From NCBI GenBank assembly GCA_903813345.2, contig CAIIXF020000004.1, positions 15,011,196 through 15,075,195 of the forward strand: a stretch of 64,000 nt of DNA. Direction: 5' to 3'. Source of the DNA: Owenia fusiformis (taxonomy: Eukaryota; Annelida; Polychaeta; Sabellida; Oweniidae). Both the position numbers and the translations under genes were made by a program. Positions 39,001-54,000 of the stretch are shown here, piece after piece. Position 1 is the stretch's first letter. Each line of letters begins with the position of its first letter. The notes beneath the pieces were generated by a model. The model did no database searches. It had not been told where the DNA came from and saw only the letters and a list, made by a program, of their open reading frames with translations.

Positions 39001-42000
39001 GAAATTGACCTGAACCTGGACTTTGACTGGACTGTAACCTGATCTGGACTAGGACCGGGACCTGTAAATGGACTGGACAGTTATTTTTTCGATTTTTTCT
39101 TCACTTCTCTTGACTTTCTATAAGGCTATCATCAGATCGATTGTTCTCGAAATTTCAAAATGCCATAACTTTTGAACAGGAAGTCAGATCGAAATTTGAT
39201 TTGCAGATTCGGATTCCTGAGAAAATTCTATCCTTAATTCATAACTCATACGTTAAATTTGGAGAACTTTTTATTTTGACCTACTTTTCGGACACGCCAT
39301 AACTTCCAAACCGGAAATTGGATTGAAATTTTGTTTGCAGATTCGGATTCCTGACAGAATTCTACCCTTAATAATAACTCATATATGAAATTTGGAAAAC
39401 TTTTTATTTTGACCTACTTTTCGGACACCATATCTCAGAAGTGGGTCAAAATACTTTCTGACGGCAAAAGGCTAACACTATAAGCCCACTCTTGGCTACA
39501 TATATACACAATTTCGAAGAATATAGTTAAAGTGTAGTGTCAGAATCGCAAAAATAAGGATAAATTATGAATTTGACCTAGATTTTGACCTAGGGATTTT
39601 GGTGTCCAAATTTTGAAGTTAAGTAGCCTTCAAGGTCCCCCTCTTTCATAGGCTTTCATTATTTTAAGCTGTACTTAGTCTATATCTCGTATTTTACACT
39701 TCAAAAAAATATTTTTTCCCATTGCTATAACATGGGGCACCAAATTTAGCGATTTTTGAGCTTTCAAAACGCCATAACTTCCGAACCGGAAGTCCGGTCG
39801 AAATTTGGTTTGCAGATTCGGATTCCTGAGAAAATTCTATACTTAATTCATAACTCAAGCGTTAAATTTGGAGAATCTTTTATTTTGACCTACTTCTCGG
39901 ACACCATATCTCAAAAGTGGGGCAAAATACTCTCTGACGGCAAAAAGCTAACACTATTAGCACACTCTTGGCTACATGTATACTAAATTTCGAAGAATAT
40001 TATTAAAGTGTAGTGTCAGAATCGCAAAAATAAGGAAAAACTTTGAATTTGACCTAGATTTTGACCTAGGCATTTTGGTGTCCATATTTTGAAGCTAGAT
40101 GGCTTTTGAGGTGCCATTCCTTTAAAGGCTTTCATTATATTTAGCTGAACTCAGTCTATATTTCGTATTTTTCACTTCAAAAAAATCTTTTTTCCCATTG
40201 ACTTAACATGGGCACCAAATTTAGAGATTTTTGAGCTTTCAAAACGCCATAACTTCCGAACCGGAAGTCGGATCCAAATTTGGTTTGCAGATTCGGATTC
40301 CTGAGATCATTCTTCACTTATTCCATAACTCACATGTTGAATTTGGAGAACTTTTTGTTCTGACCTACATTCTGGACGTCATATCTCAAAATCGGTAAGA
40401 GATATCAAAAAATAAAATCGACAATGTCCTAACCTACTTTTTTATTAGGAACACAATGAAAAAAACCCGGATCAAAAATATTGAAGGACGACCGAGAAAA
40501 TCGAAAAAAGTAACAAAGTACTGGATTTGACCTAGTTCTTGACCTTTGACCTAGATAAAAATTTGACCCCATTTCCCACCAACTAGATACTGAACCTTAA
40601 TTGACCATATAATTGTCTTGAAAAGATACCTCATAGTTGTTGAGAAAACGTGATCAGTATAAGAATAATAAGAATAATAACTAGACCTGGGAAATTGAAC
40701 AAGTTCAATTTCAGACTCCAGATTCTTCTGGGTTTTTAGAAAGACAGATGGACAGACGGATGGAAGGACGGACTGGCTGGACTTGGACTGGACCTTGACT
40801 GGATTTGAACCTTGACTGGATTGAACCTGGGCTGGTCTTGGACTGGACTTAGACTATACTTGGACCTGTACTGGCCTTGGAACTGGACTGGAATTGACCT
40901 GAACCTGGACTTTGACTGGACTGGAACCTGATTTGGACTAAGACCTTGACTTGGACCTGTAAATGGACTGGACAGGTATTTTTTCGATTTTTTTCTTCAC
41001 TTCTCTTGACTTTCTATAAGGCTATCATCAGATCGATTTTTCTCGAAATTTCAAAATGCCATAACTTTTGAACAGGAAGTCTGATCGAAATTTGATTTGC
41101 AGATTCGGATTCCTGAGAAAATTCTATCTTTAATTCATAACTCATACGTTAAATTTGGAGAACTCTTTATTTTGACCTACTTTTCGGACACACCATAACT
41201 TCCGAACCGGAAGTCGGATTGACATTTGGTTTGCAGATTCGGATTCCTGACAGAATTCTACCCTTAATTCATAACTCATATGTTCAATTTGGAAAACTTT
41301 TTATTTTGACCTACTTTTCGGACACCATATCTCAAAAGTGGGCCAAAATACTTTCTGACGGCAAAAGGCTAACACTATTAGCCCACTCTTGGCTACATAT
41401 ATACACAATTTCGAAGAATATAATTAAAGTGTAGTGTCAGAATCGCAAAAATAAGGATAAACTATGAATTTGACCTAGATTTTGACTTAGGGATTTTGGT
41501 GTCCAAATTTTGAAGTTAAGTAGCCTTCAAGGTCCCCTTCTTTCATAGGCTTTCATTATTTTAAGCTGTACTTAGTCTAAATCTCGTATTTTACACTTCA
41601 AAAAAATCTTTTTTCCCATTGCCATAACATGGGGCACCAAATTTAGCGATTTTTGAGCTTTCAAAATGTCATAAGTTCCAAACCGGAAGTCGGATCGAAA
41701 TTTGGTTTGCAGATTCGGATTTCTGAGGAAATTCTATACTTAATTCATAACTCAAACGTTAAATTTGGAGAATTTCTTATTTTGACCTACTTTTCGGACA
41801 CCATATCTCAAAAGTGGGGCAAAATACTTTCTGACGGCAAAGGGCTATCACTATTAGCACACTCTTGGCTACATGTATACAAAATTTAGAAGAATATAAT
41901 TAATCTGTAGTGTCAGAATCGCAAAAATAAGGAAAAACTTTGAATTTGACCTAGATTTTGACCTAGGCATTTTGGTGTCCAAATTTTGAAGCTAGATGGC

Positions 42001-45000
42001 TTTTTAGGTCCCATTCTTTTAAAGGCTTTCATTACATTTAGCAGAACTCGGTCTATATTTCGTATTTTTCACTTCAAAAAAATATTTTTTCCCATTGACT
42101 TAACATGGGCACCAAATTTAGCGATTTTTGAGCTTTCAAAACGCCTTAACTTTCGAACCGGAAGTCCGATTTGAATTTGGTTTTCAGATTCGGAATCCTG
42201 AGAAAATTTCCTATAAGACTTATATCATGGACATTTGATTCGGAGAACTTTTTTTTAGACCTCGTTTTCGGACACTGATATCTCGAAATCGGTTCGAGAT
42301 ATCAAAAATCTAAATCGTATTGCGTTTTTCTACTTTTTTATGAGGAACACAATGAAAAAAACCCGGATCAAAAATATTGAAGGACGACCGAGATAATGGG
42401 AAAAAGTGACAAAGTACTGGATTTGACCTAATTCTTGACCTTTGACCTAGATAAAAATTTGACCCCATTTCCCACCAACTAGATACTAGACCTTATTTGA
42501 CCATATAATAGTCTTGAAAAGATACCTTATAGTTATTGAGAAAACTTGGGCAGTAAAATAATAAGAATAAGAAGAATAAGAATAAACAAAAGAGGCAAAA
42601 ACAATAGACTCCAGATTTCATCTGGAGTCTAATAAACAATAATGGCAAAAACAATAGACTCCAGATTTCATCTGGAGTCTAATAAGAAGAATACTGGCAA
42701 AAGCAATAGACTCCAGATTGACATCTGGAGTCTAATAAGAAGAACTAGACTGGGGAAATTGAACAAGTTCAATTTCAGACTCCAGATCTAGACGTTTTTA
42801 AGCCCAGAACAGAATAAGCCGAGTCATCCAGAATAAGCTGAGTCATCAAAAATAAGCTGAGTCATCCAGAAAAAAGATTGATGGATGGATTTAATAGGAA
42901 GGAAGAATAGGATAGGAAGGAAAAATAGGATAGAATAGGAAAGAAGGATAGGACAGGATAGAATAAGAAAGAAGGATAGGATAGGTTATGAAGGATAGCA
43001 AGGAAATGATGAGAAGGAAGGATAGATAGAAGGGATATGAAAGAATGGGAAGGAACGATAGGATAGAATAGGAAACAAGGATACGATAGAATAGAATAGG
43101 AAGGAAGGATAGGATAGGAAGGAAGGGTAGATAGGAAGGACAGGATCAGACAGGATAGGAAGGAACGACGGGTGCATTTTTCAATATTTTCTTCGCTACT
43201 CTTGACTCTCTATCAGGATACCATCAGATCGATTTTTCCCGAAATTTCAAAATGCCACAACTTTCGAACCGGAAGTCGAATCGAAATTTGGTTTGCAGAT
43301 TCGGATTCCTGGGGAAATTCTTCCTGTAATTCATAACTCACACGTTCAATTTGGAGAACTTTTTATTTTGACCTACTTTTCGGACACCATATCTCAAAAG
43401 TAGGTCAAAATACTTTCTGACGGCAAAAGGCTAACACTATAAGCACATTCTTGGCTACATGTATGCAAAATTTCAAAGAATATAATTAAAGTGTAGTGTC
43501 AGAATCGCAAAAATAAGGAAAAACTTTGAATTTGACCTAGATTTTGACCTAGGCCCTGGACTGGATTTAGACCTAGACTTGACTTGGATCTGGACCAACA
43601 CTGGGCTTGGACCCGGACTGGATCTTGACTTGGACCTGGAAATGGACTGGACTGGAATGTTTTCATTTTTTTCACTTTTCTTGACTTTCTATAAGGGTAC
43701 CATCAGATCGATTTTTCTTGAACTTTCAAAACGTCATAACTCTTGAACCGGAAGTCGGATTTCAATTTGGTTTTCAGATTCGGAATCCTGAGAAAATTTC
43801 CTATAAGAATGATATCCTAGACATTGGATTCGGAGATTTTTATTTTGGACCTCGTTTTCGGACACTGATATCTCGAAATCGGTTTGAGATATCAAAAAAC
43901 TAAATGACATTCTTAATACTACTTTTTTATGAGGAACACAATGAAAAAAAACCGGATCAAAAATATTGAAGGACGACTGAGAAAATCGAAAAAAGTGACA
44001 AAGTACTGGATTTGACCTAGTTCTTGACCTTTGACCTAGATAAAAATTTGACCCAATTTCCCACCAACTAGATACTGAACCTAAATGAACTGTATTATGG
44101 TCCTAACTGGATACCTCATAGTTATTGAAAAAACTCCCAAAGAATAATAATAATAACTAGATTTTGGAAATTGAACAAGTTCAATTTCAGACTCCAGATC
44201 TAGATTTTTTTAGCCGAGTCATCCAGAATAAGCCAAGTCATCCAAAATAAGCTGAGTCATCCAGAAAAAGATGGATGGATGGATGGATGAAAAAGGAAGG
44301 AAGGATAGGAAAGAATCATAGAATAGAATAGGAAGAAGGGATAGAATAGGAAGGATAGGAAGGAGAGGATACGAAGGAAAGGTAGATAAGAAGGATACGA
44401 TAGGATCACAAAGGAAGGATGGATGCATTTTTCAATATTTTCTTCTCTACTCTTGACTTTCTATCAGGATACCATCAGATCAATTTTTCTCGAAATTTCA
44501 AAACGCCATAACTTTCGAACCGGAAGTCGGATCGAAATTTGGTTTGCAGACTCGGATTCCTGAGAAAATTCTTCCTTTAATTCATAACTCATATGTTAAA
44601 TTTTGAGAACTTTTTATTTTGACCTACTTTTCGGATACCATATCTCAAAAGTGGGTCGAAATACTTTCTGACGGCAAAAGGCTAACACTATTAGCACACT
44701 CTTTCCTACCTGTATACAAAATTTTGAAGCAAATCATTTAAATATAGTGTCAGAATCACAAAAATGAGGAAAAACTATGAATTTGACCTAGATTTTGACC
44801 TAGGGATTTTGGTGTCCAAATTTTGAAGTTAGGTAGCCTTCGAGGTCCCCTTCTTTCATAGGCTTTCATTATTTTAAGCTGTACTTAGTCTATATCTCGT
44901 ATTTTACACTTCAAAAAAATCCTTTTTCCCATTGACATAACATGGGGCACCAAATTTAGCGATTTTTGAGCTTTCAAAATGTCACAACTTCCGAACCGGA

Positions 45001-48000
45001 AGTCGGATCGAAATTTGATTTGCAGATTCTGATTCCTGAGAAAATTCTATACTTAATTGATAACTCAAACATTAAATTTGGAGATTTTTTTATTTTGACC
45101 TACTTTTCGGACACCATATCTCAAAAGTGGGTCAAAATACTTTCTGACGGCAAAAGGCTTACACTATTAGCACACTCTTGGCTACATGTATACAAAATTT
45201 CGAAGAATATAATTAATCTGTAGTGTCAGAATCGCAAAACTAAGGAAAAACTATGAATTTGACCTAGATTTTGACCTAGGCATTTTGGTGTCCAAATTTT
45301 TATGAAAAGAAGGTTTTGAGGTCCCTTTCTTTTATGGGCTTCCATTATGTTTAGCTGTGCTTAGTCTATATCTCGTATTTTACACTTCAAAAAATATTTT
45401 TTCCCATTGAATTAACATGGGGCACCAAAATTAGCGATTTTTGAATTTTCAAAACGCCATAACTTCTGAACGGGAAGTCAGATCGAAATTTGGTTTTCAG
45501 ATTCGGAATCCCGAGAAAATTTCCTATAAGACTGATATCCTGGACATTGGATTCGGAAAACCGAATTTTTGGACCTCTTTTTCGGACACTGATATCTCGA
45601 AATCGGTTTGAGATACCAAAAAACTATATCACTCTAGATTTTCTACTTTTTTATGAGGAACACAATGAAAAAAAACCGGATCAAAAATATTGAAGGACGA
45701 CTGAGAAAATCGAAAAAGTGACAAAGTACTGGATTTGACCTAGTTCTTGACCTTTGACCTAGATAAAAAATTGACCCAATTTCCCACCAACTAGATACTG
45801 AACCTAAATAAACTGTATTATGGTTCTTACTGGATACCTCATAGTTACTGAAAAAACTCCCAAAGAATAATAATAACTAGACTTTGGAAATTGAACGAAG
45901 TTCAATTTCAGACTCCAGATCTAGACTTTTTTAAGCCCAGTCATCTATATATAAGCCGAGTCATCCAGAATAAGCTGAGTCATCCAGAATAAGATGGATG
46001 GATAAAATAGGAAGGTAGGATAGGATAGAATGGGAAGGAACGATAGGATAGAATAAGAAAGAACGATGGGATAGAACAGAATGGGAAGAAAGGATATAAT
46101 AGGAGAGGATAGGAAGGAAAGGATACGAAGAAAGGATAGATAGGAAAGATAGGATAGGATAGGATCAGATAGGAAGGATGGATGAATTTTTCAATATTTT
46201 CTTCTCTACTCTTGACTTTCTATCAGGATACCATCAGATCGATTTTCCGCAATTTCGATTTAAAGATTCGGATTCCTGACAAAATTCTACCCCTAATTCA
46301 TAACTCATACGTTAAATTTGGCGAATTTTTATTTTGACCTACTTTTTGGACACGCCATAACTTCGGAACCGGAAGTCGGATCGAAATTTGGTTTGCAGAT
46401 CCGGATTTCTGAGAAAATTCTACCCCTAATTCATAACTCAAACGTTAATTTTGGAGAACTTTTTATTTTGACCTACTTTTCGGACACCATATCTCAAAAG
46501 TAGGTCAAAATACTTTCTGACGGCAAAAGGCTAACACTATTAGCGCACTCGTGGCTACATATATACACAATTTTGAGGAATATAATTAAAGTGTAGTGTC
46601 AGAATCGCAAAAATTAGGAAAACCTTTGGATTTGACCTAGATTTTGACCTAGGGAGTTTAGTGTCCAAATTTTGAAGCTAAGTAGCCTTCGAGGTCCCCT
46701 TCTCTTATAGACTTTCATTATGTTAAGCTGTACTCAGTCTATATCTCGTATTTTACAGTTCAAAAAATCTTTTTTGCCATTAACATAACATAGGGCACCA
46801 AATTTAGCGATTTTTGAGCTTTCAAAACGCCATAACTTCCAAACCGGTAGTCGAATCGAAATTTGGTTTGCAGATTTGGATTCCTGAGAAAATTTTATCC
46901 TTAATTCATAACTCATACATTGAATTTGGAGAACTTTTTATTTTGACCTACTTTTCGGACACCATATCTCAAAAGTGGGTCAAAATACTTGCTGACGGCA
47001 AAAGGCTAACACTATTAGCACACTCTTGTCTACACGTATACACAATTTCGAAGAATATAATTAAAGTGTAGTGTCAGAATCGCAAAAATAAGGAAAAACT
47101 TTGAATTTGACCTAGATTTTGACCTAGGCCCTGGACTGGATTTGGACCTAGACTTGGCTTGGACCTGGACAAACACTGGAATCAGACCTGGACTGGACCT
47201 TGACTTGGACCTGGAAATGAACTGGACTGGTATTTTTTCAATTTTTTTCACTTTTCTTGACATTCTATAAGGGTACCATCAGATCGATTTTTCTCGAACT
47301 TTCAAAATGCCATAACTCCTGAACCGGAAGTCAAATTCCAATTCGGTTTTCAGATTCAGAATCCTGAGAAAATTTCCTATAAGACTAATATCCTGGACAT
47401 TGGATTCGGAGAACTTTTTTTCGGACCTCGTTTTCGGACACTGATATCTCGAAATCGGTTCGAGATATCAAAAATCTAAATCGTATTGCGTTTTTCTACT
47501 TTTTTATGAGGAACACAATGAAAAAAACCCGGATCAAAAATATTGAAGGACGACCGAGATAATGAGAAAAAGTGACAAAGTACTGGATTTGACCTAGTTC
47601 TTGACCTTTGACCTAGATAAAAATTCGACCCAATTTCCTACCAACTAAATACTGAACCTAAATAAACTGTATTATGGTACTTACTGGATACCTCATAGTT
47701 ACTGAAAAAACTCCCAAAGAATAATAAGAATAAGAATAATAACTAGACTTGGGAAATTGAACGAAGTTCAATTTCAGACTCCAGATCCAGACTTTTTTAA
47801 GCCCAGTCATCTAAAATAAGCCGAGTCATCCAGAATAAGATGGATGGATAAAACAGGAAGGTAGGATAGGATAGAATGGGAAGGAACGATAGGATAGAAT
47901 AAGAAAGAAGAATAGGATAGAACAGAATAGGAAGAAAGGATATGATAGGAGAGGATAGGAAGGATAGGAAGGAAAGGATACGAAGGAAAGATAGGATAGG

Positions 48001-51000
48001 ATAGGATCAGATAGGAAGGATGGATGAATTTTTCAATATTTTCTTCTCTACTCTTTACTTTCTATCAGGATACCATCAGATCGATTTTCCGAAATTTCAA
48101 AACGCCATAACTTCCGAACCGGAAGTCGGATCTAAATTTGATTTAAAGATTCGGATTCCTGACAAAATTCTACCCCTAATTCATAACTCATACATTAAAT
48201 TTGGCAAATTTTTATTTTGACCTACTTTTTGGACACGCCATAACTTCGGAACCGGAAGTCGGATCGAAATTTGATTTGCAGATTCGGATTTCTGAGAAAA
48301 TTCTATTCTTGATTCATAACTCAAACGTTAAATTTGGAGAACTTTTTATTTTGACCTACTTTTTGGACACCATATCTCAAAAGTGGGTCAAAATACTTTC
48401 TGACGGCAAAAGGCTAACGCTATTAGCACACTCTTGGCTACATGTATACACAATTTCGAAGAATATAATTAAAGTGTAGTATCAGAATCGCAAAAATAAG
48501 AAAAAAACTTTGAATTTGACCTAGATTTTGACCTAGGCATTTTGGTGTCCAAATTTTAAAGCTAGATGGCTTTTGAGGTCCCATTCTTATAAAAGCTTTC
48601 ATTATATTTAGCTGAACTTAGTCTATATTTCGTATTTTTCACTTCAAAAAAATCTTTTTTCCCATTGACTTAACATGGGCTCAAAATTTAGCGATTTTTG
48701 AGTTTTCAAAACGCCATAACTTCAGAACCGGAAGTCTGATCTAAATTTCGTTTTCAGATTCGGAATCCTGAGAAAATTTCCTATGAGACTTATATCCTGG
48801 ACATTTGATTCGGAGAACTTTTTTTTGGACCTCATTTTCGGACACTGATATCTCGAAATCGGTTTGAGATATCAAAAAACTAAATCGACCTTAGGTTTTC
48901 TACTTTTTTATAAGGAACACAATGAAAAAAACCCGGATCGAAAATATTGAAGGACGACTGAGAAAATTGAAAAAAGTGACAAAGTACTGGATTTGACCCA
49001 GTTCCTGACCTTTGACCTAGATAAAAATTTGACCCAATTTCCCACCAACTAGATACTGAACCTAAATAAACTGTATTATGGTCTTTACTGGATACCCCAT
49101 AGTTACTGAAAAAACTCCCGAAGAAGAATAATAATAAGAATAATAAGAATACTGGCAAAAACAATAGACTCCAGATTTTCAATCTGGAGTCTAATAAGAA
49201 TACTGGCAAAAACAATAGACTCCAGATTTTCAATCTGGAGTCTAATAATAAGAATACTGGCAAAAACAATAGACTCCAGATTTTCAATCTGGAGTCTAAT
49301 AAGAAGAACTAGACTTTTGAAGATTGCAAGCAATCTCACGGAGGCCCTCTTAGGCAATTTTGACAATTTGAAGGTCAACTAAAGGACAAATATCAAATGT
49401 GAAGTCAGCTTTGGACTCATGGGAACTTGTAGATGATTTTAAAAAAAAAATTGGTCAGATTTAAGCAAGTTGAAAAATGACATTTTTCGACCGTTTTTTT
49501 ACGTCAAACATCTCAAAAACGGTAAAAATTTAATGCTGACATCTAGTGAACAATTTGTAGAAAATACTAAAATGTAGTTTCAGTTTAATTCATCGCAAGA
49601 AATAATGTAGTATAAGGACAAAGTTGAGAAACTTAAAAAAAATTAGATTTGACCTAGATTTTGACCTTTGACCTAATTTGATAACCGTGACCCTTGACCT
49701 TGAAAATATTACTGTTTTAGAGCTCAGTAGGTCTTTTATGCTTAGGCTAACCCTAAATTTGAATCCAAAAACTCGATTTGAAAAATCAACTTCTCTGACC
49801 TTTCGAAGGTCACTGAAGGTCAACTAAAGGTCAAATGTCAAATCTGTGGTTAAATATGAACTCCTGAGAAGTTGTAGATGATTTTCAAAAAAAAATTGGG
49901 TGAATTTGAAGCAAGTTAAAATTTGACCTTATAAACTCTGAAAAATTAACCTTTTTCAGTTTTTGAGCTCTTATATCTCAAAACTGGGACAAAATTTTAA
50001 TAAATAGTCAATTGCTAATATGTGTAGAACCCTTAGGGGAATGTATATCTTGACTTTCAATTAAAAATATTGATTTGTAGTCTTGAACCATGAGAAACTT
50101 AGATAGCACAGTTTGTGACCTAATTTGATGACCTTGACCTTTGACCTTAAAATTTTTACTTTTTTAGACCTCAGTAGACTTTTTGTAATTAGACTGACCT
50201 AAATTTGAATCCAAAAACTCAATTTGAAAAATCAACTTTTCTGACCTTTCGAAGGTCACTGAAAGTCAACTAAGGGTCAAAGGTCAAATCTGAGGTCAGA
50301 TTTGGACTCCTGGGAACTTGTAGATGATTTTTAAAAAAAAATTTGGTCAAATTAAAGCAAGTTGAAAAATGACCTTTTTTGACCGTTTTTTGACGTCAAA
50401 TATCTCAAAAACGGTAAAAATTTAATGCTGACATATCGGGAACAATTTGTAGAGAATACTTAAATGTAGTTTCAGTTTAATTCATCGCAAGAAATAATGA
50501 AGCATAAGGACAAACTTGAGAAACTTGAAAAAAAACTTAGATTTGACCTAGATTTTGACCTTTGACCTTGACCTAGATATGAAATATTTTCCCATCAAGA
50601 TCAAACCAGGTATCTAGTAAGAGCATATAGTAGAAAGTTGAAAGCTAGTTGAAAGTAGGAGAAAACTGCTTTGATAGAATAATAATAAGAAGAATAAGAA
50701 TAAGAATAATAAGAACTAGACTTTTAAGATTGCAAGCAATCTCACGGAGGCCCTCTTAGGCATTTTTGACAATTTGAGGGCCAACTTGAGGTCAAATGTC
50801 AAATATGAGGTCAGCTGTGAACTCCTGAGAACTTGTAGATGAATTTTAAAAATAGATTTGGTCAATTTGAAGCAAGTTTAAATTTGACCTTGAAATTTTT
50901 TGAAATTGACCTTTTTTAAATTTTTGAGCTCTTATATCTCAAAACTGGGACAAAATTCTATTAGATAGTCAATTGCTAATATGTGAAGAACCCTTAAGGA

Positions 51001-54000
51001 ATGTATATTCTGACTTTTGAATAAAAATATTGATTTGTAGTCTCGAACTTTGAGAAACTTAGATAACACAGTTTGTGACCTAATTTGATGACCTTGACCA
51101 TTGACCTTGAAAATTTTACTCTTTTAGACCTCTGTAGGTCTTTTGTAATTAGGCTGACCTAAATTTGAATCCAAAAACTCAATTTTAAAAATCAACTTTT
51201 CTGACCTTTGGAAGGTCCCTGAAGGTCAACTAAAGGTCAAATGGCAAATCTGAGATTACTTCTGAACTCCTGAGAAGTTGTATATGATTTTTAAAAAAAA
51301 ATTGGGTCAATTTGAAGCAAGTTAAAATTTGACCTTATAAAATTTGAAAATTTGACCTTTTTCAGTTTTTGAACTCTTATATCTCAAAACTGGGACAAAA
51401 TTTTAATAGATAGTCAATTACTAATATGTGAAGAACCCTAAGAGGAATCTTTACCCTGAGTTTCAATTAAAAATATTGATTTGTAGTCTTGAACTATGAG
51501 AAACTTAGATAGCACTGTTTGTGACCTAATTTGATGACCTTGACCTTTGACCCTGAAAAGTTTTACTTTTTTAGACCTCAGTAGGTCTTTTGTAATTAGG
51601 CTTACCTAAATTTGAATCCAAAGACTCAATTTGAAAAATCAACTTTTTTTAGGTTTCGAAGGTCATTGAAGGTCAACTAAAGGTCAAAGGTTAAATCTGA
51701 GGTCAGATTTGGACTCCTAGGAACTTGTAGATGATTATTAAAAAAAAATTGGTCAGATTGAAGCAAGTTGAAAAATGACCTTTTTTGACCGTTTTTTGAC
51801 GTCGAATATCTCAAAAATAGTAAAAATTTAATGCTGACATATTGTGAACAATTTGTAGAGAATACTAAAATGTAGTTTCAGTTTAATTCATCGCATGAAA
51901 TAATAAAGTATAAGGACAAACTTGAGAAACTTGAAAAAAAATTTAGATTTGACCTAGATTTTGACCGTTGACCTAATTTGATAACCGTGACCCTTGCCTT
52001 GAAAATTTCACTGCTTTAGAGCTCAGTCGATTAGGCTAACCCTAAATTTGAATCCAAACACTCAATTTGAAAAATCAACTTTTCTGACCTTTCGAAGGTC
52101 ACTGAAGGTCAACTAAAGGTCACATGTCAAATCTGAGGTTAAATATGAACTCCTGAGAAGTTGTAGATGATTTTAAAAAAAAAGTTGGGTGAATTTGAAG
52201 CAAGTTAAAATTTGACCTTATAAACTTTAAAAAATTGACCTTTTTCAGTTTTGAGCTCTTATATCTCAAAACCTGGACAAAATCTTAATAAATAGTCAAT
52301 GACTAATATGTGTAGAACCCTCAGAGGAATGTACATCTTGACTTTCAATTAAAAATATTGATTTGTAGTCTTGAACTATGAGAAATTTAGATAGCACATT
52401 TTGTGACCTAATTTGATGACCTTGGCCTTTGACCTTGAAATTTTTACTTTTTTAGACCTCAGTAGGCTATTTGTAATTAGACTGACTTAAAGTTGAATCC
52501 AAAGACTCAATTTGAAAAATCAACGTTTCTGACCTTTCGAAGATTTGACCTTATAAACTTTAAAAATTGACCTTTTTCAGTTTTGAGCTCTTATATCTCA
52601 AAACTGGGACAAAATCTTAAATGTAGTTTCAGTTTAATTCATCGCAAGAAATAATGAAGTATAAGGACAAATTTGAGAAACTTGAAAAAAAATTTAGATT
52701 TGACCTAGATTTTGACCTTTGACCTAATTTGATAGCCGTGACCCTTGACCTTGAAATTTTTACTGTTTTAGAGCTCAATGGGTCTTTAATGATTAGGCTT
52801 ACCCTAAATTTGAATCCAAAAACTCAATTTGAAAAATCAACTTTTCTGACCTTTCGAAGGTCACTGAAGGTCAACTAAAGGTCAAATGCCAAATCTGGGG
52901 TCAGATGTGAACTTTTGACAACTTGTAGATGATTTTGAAAAAAAAGATTGGTCAATTTGAAGCAAGTTAAAATTTGACCTTATAAACTTTGAAAAATTGA
53001 CCTTTTTCAGTTTTTGAGCTCTTATATCTAAAAACTGGGACAAAAATTTAATAAATAGTCAAGGACTAATATGTGTAGAACCCTTAGAGGAATGTATATC
53101 TTGGCTTTCAATTGAAAATATTGATTTGTAGTCTCAAATTATGAGAAACTTAGATAGCACAGTTTGTGACCTAATTTGATGACCTTGACCTTTGACCTTG
53201 AAATTTTTACTTTTTAAGACCTCAGTAGGCTTTTTGTAATTAGGCTGACCTAAATTTGAATCCAAAGACTTAATTTGAAAAATCAACTTTTCTGACCTTT
53301 CGAAGGTCACTGAAGGTCAACTAAAGGTCGAATGTCAAATCTGAGGTTAAATATGAACTCCTGAGAAGTTGTAGATGATTTTTAAAAAAAAGTTGGGTGA
53401 ATTTGAAGCAAGTTAAAATTTGACCTTATAAACTTTTAAAAATTGACCTTTTTCAGTTTATGAGCTCTTATATCTCAAAACTGGGACAAAATTTTAATAA
53501 ATATTCAATGACTAATATGTGTAGAACCCTTAGAGAAATGTATATCTTGACTTTCAATTAAAAATATTGATTTGTAGTCTTGAACTATGAGAAACTTAGA
53601 TAGCACAGTTTGTGACCTAATTTGATGACCTTGACCTTTGACCTTGAAATTTTTACTTTTTTAGACCTCAGTAGGCTTTTTGTAATTAGACTGACCTAAA
53701 TTTGAATCCAAAGACTCAATTTGAAAAATCAACTTTTCTGACCTTTCGAAGGTCACTGAAGGTCAACTAAAGGTCAAAGGTCAAATCTGAGGTCAGATTT
53801 GGACTCCTTGGAACTTGTAGATGATTTTGAAAAAAAAAATTGGTCAGATTGAAGCAAGTTGAAAAATGACCTTTTTTGACCGTTTTTTGACGTCAAATAT
53901 CTCAAAAACGGTAAAAATTTAATGCTGACATATAGTGAACAATTTGTAGAGAATACTTAAATGTAGTTTCAGTTTAATTCATCGCAAGAAATAATGAAGT

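Noticed and set aside
48880-49378. 135- and 91-codon minus-strand frames with repeated Leu/Ile-rich units
   Set aside because: They read the three tandem hairpin blocks and their flanks in family B; periodic translation of a DNA repeat, not a membrane protein.
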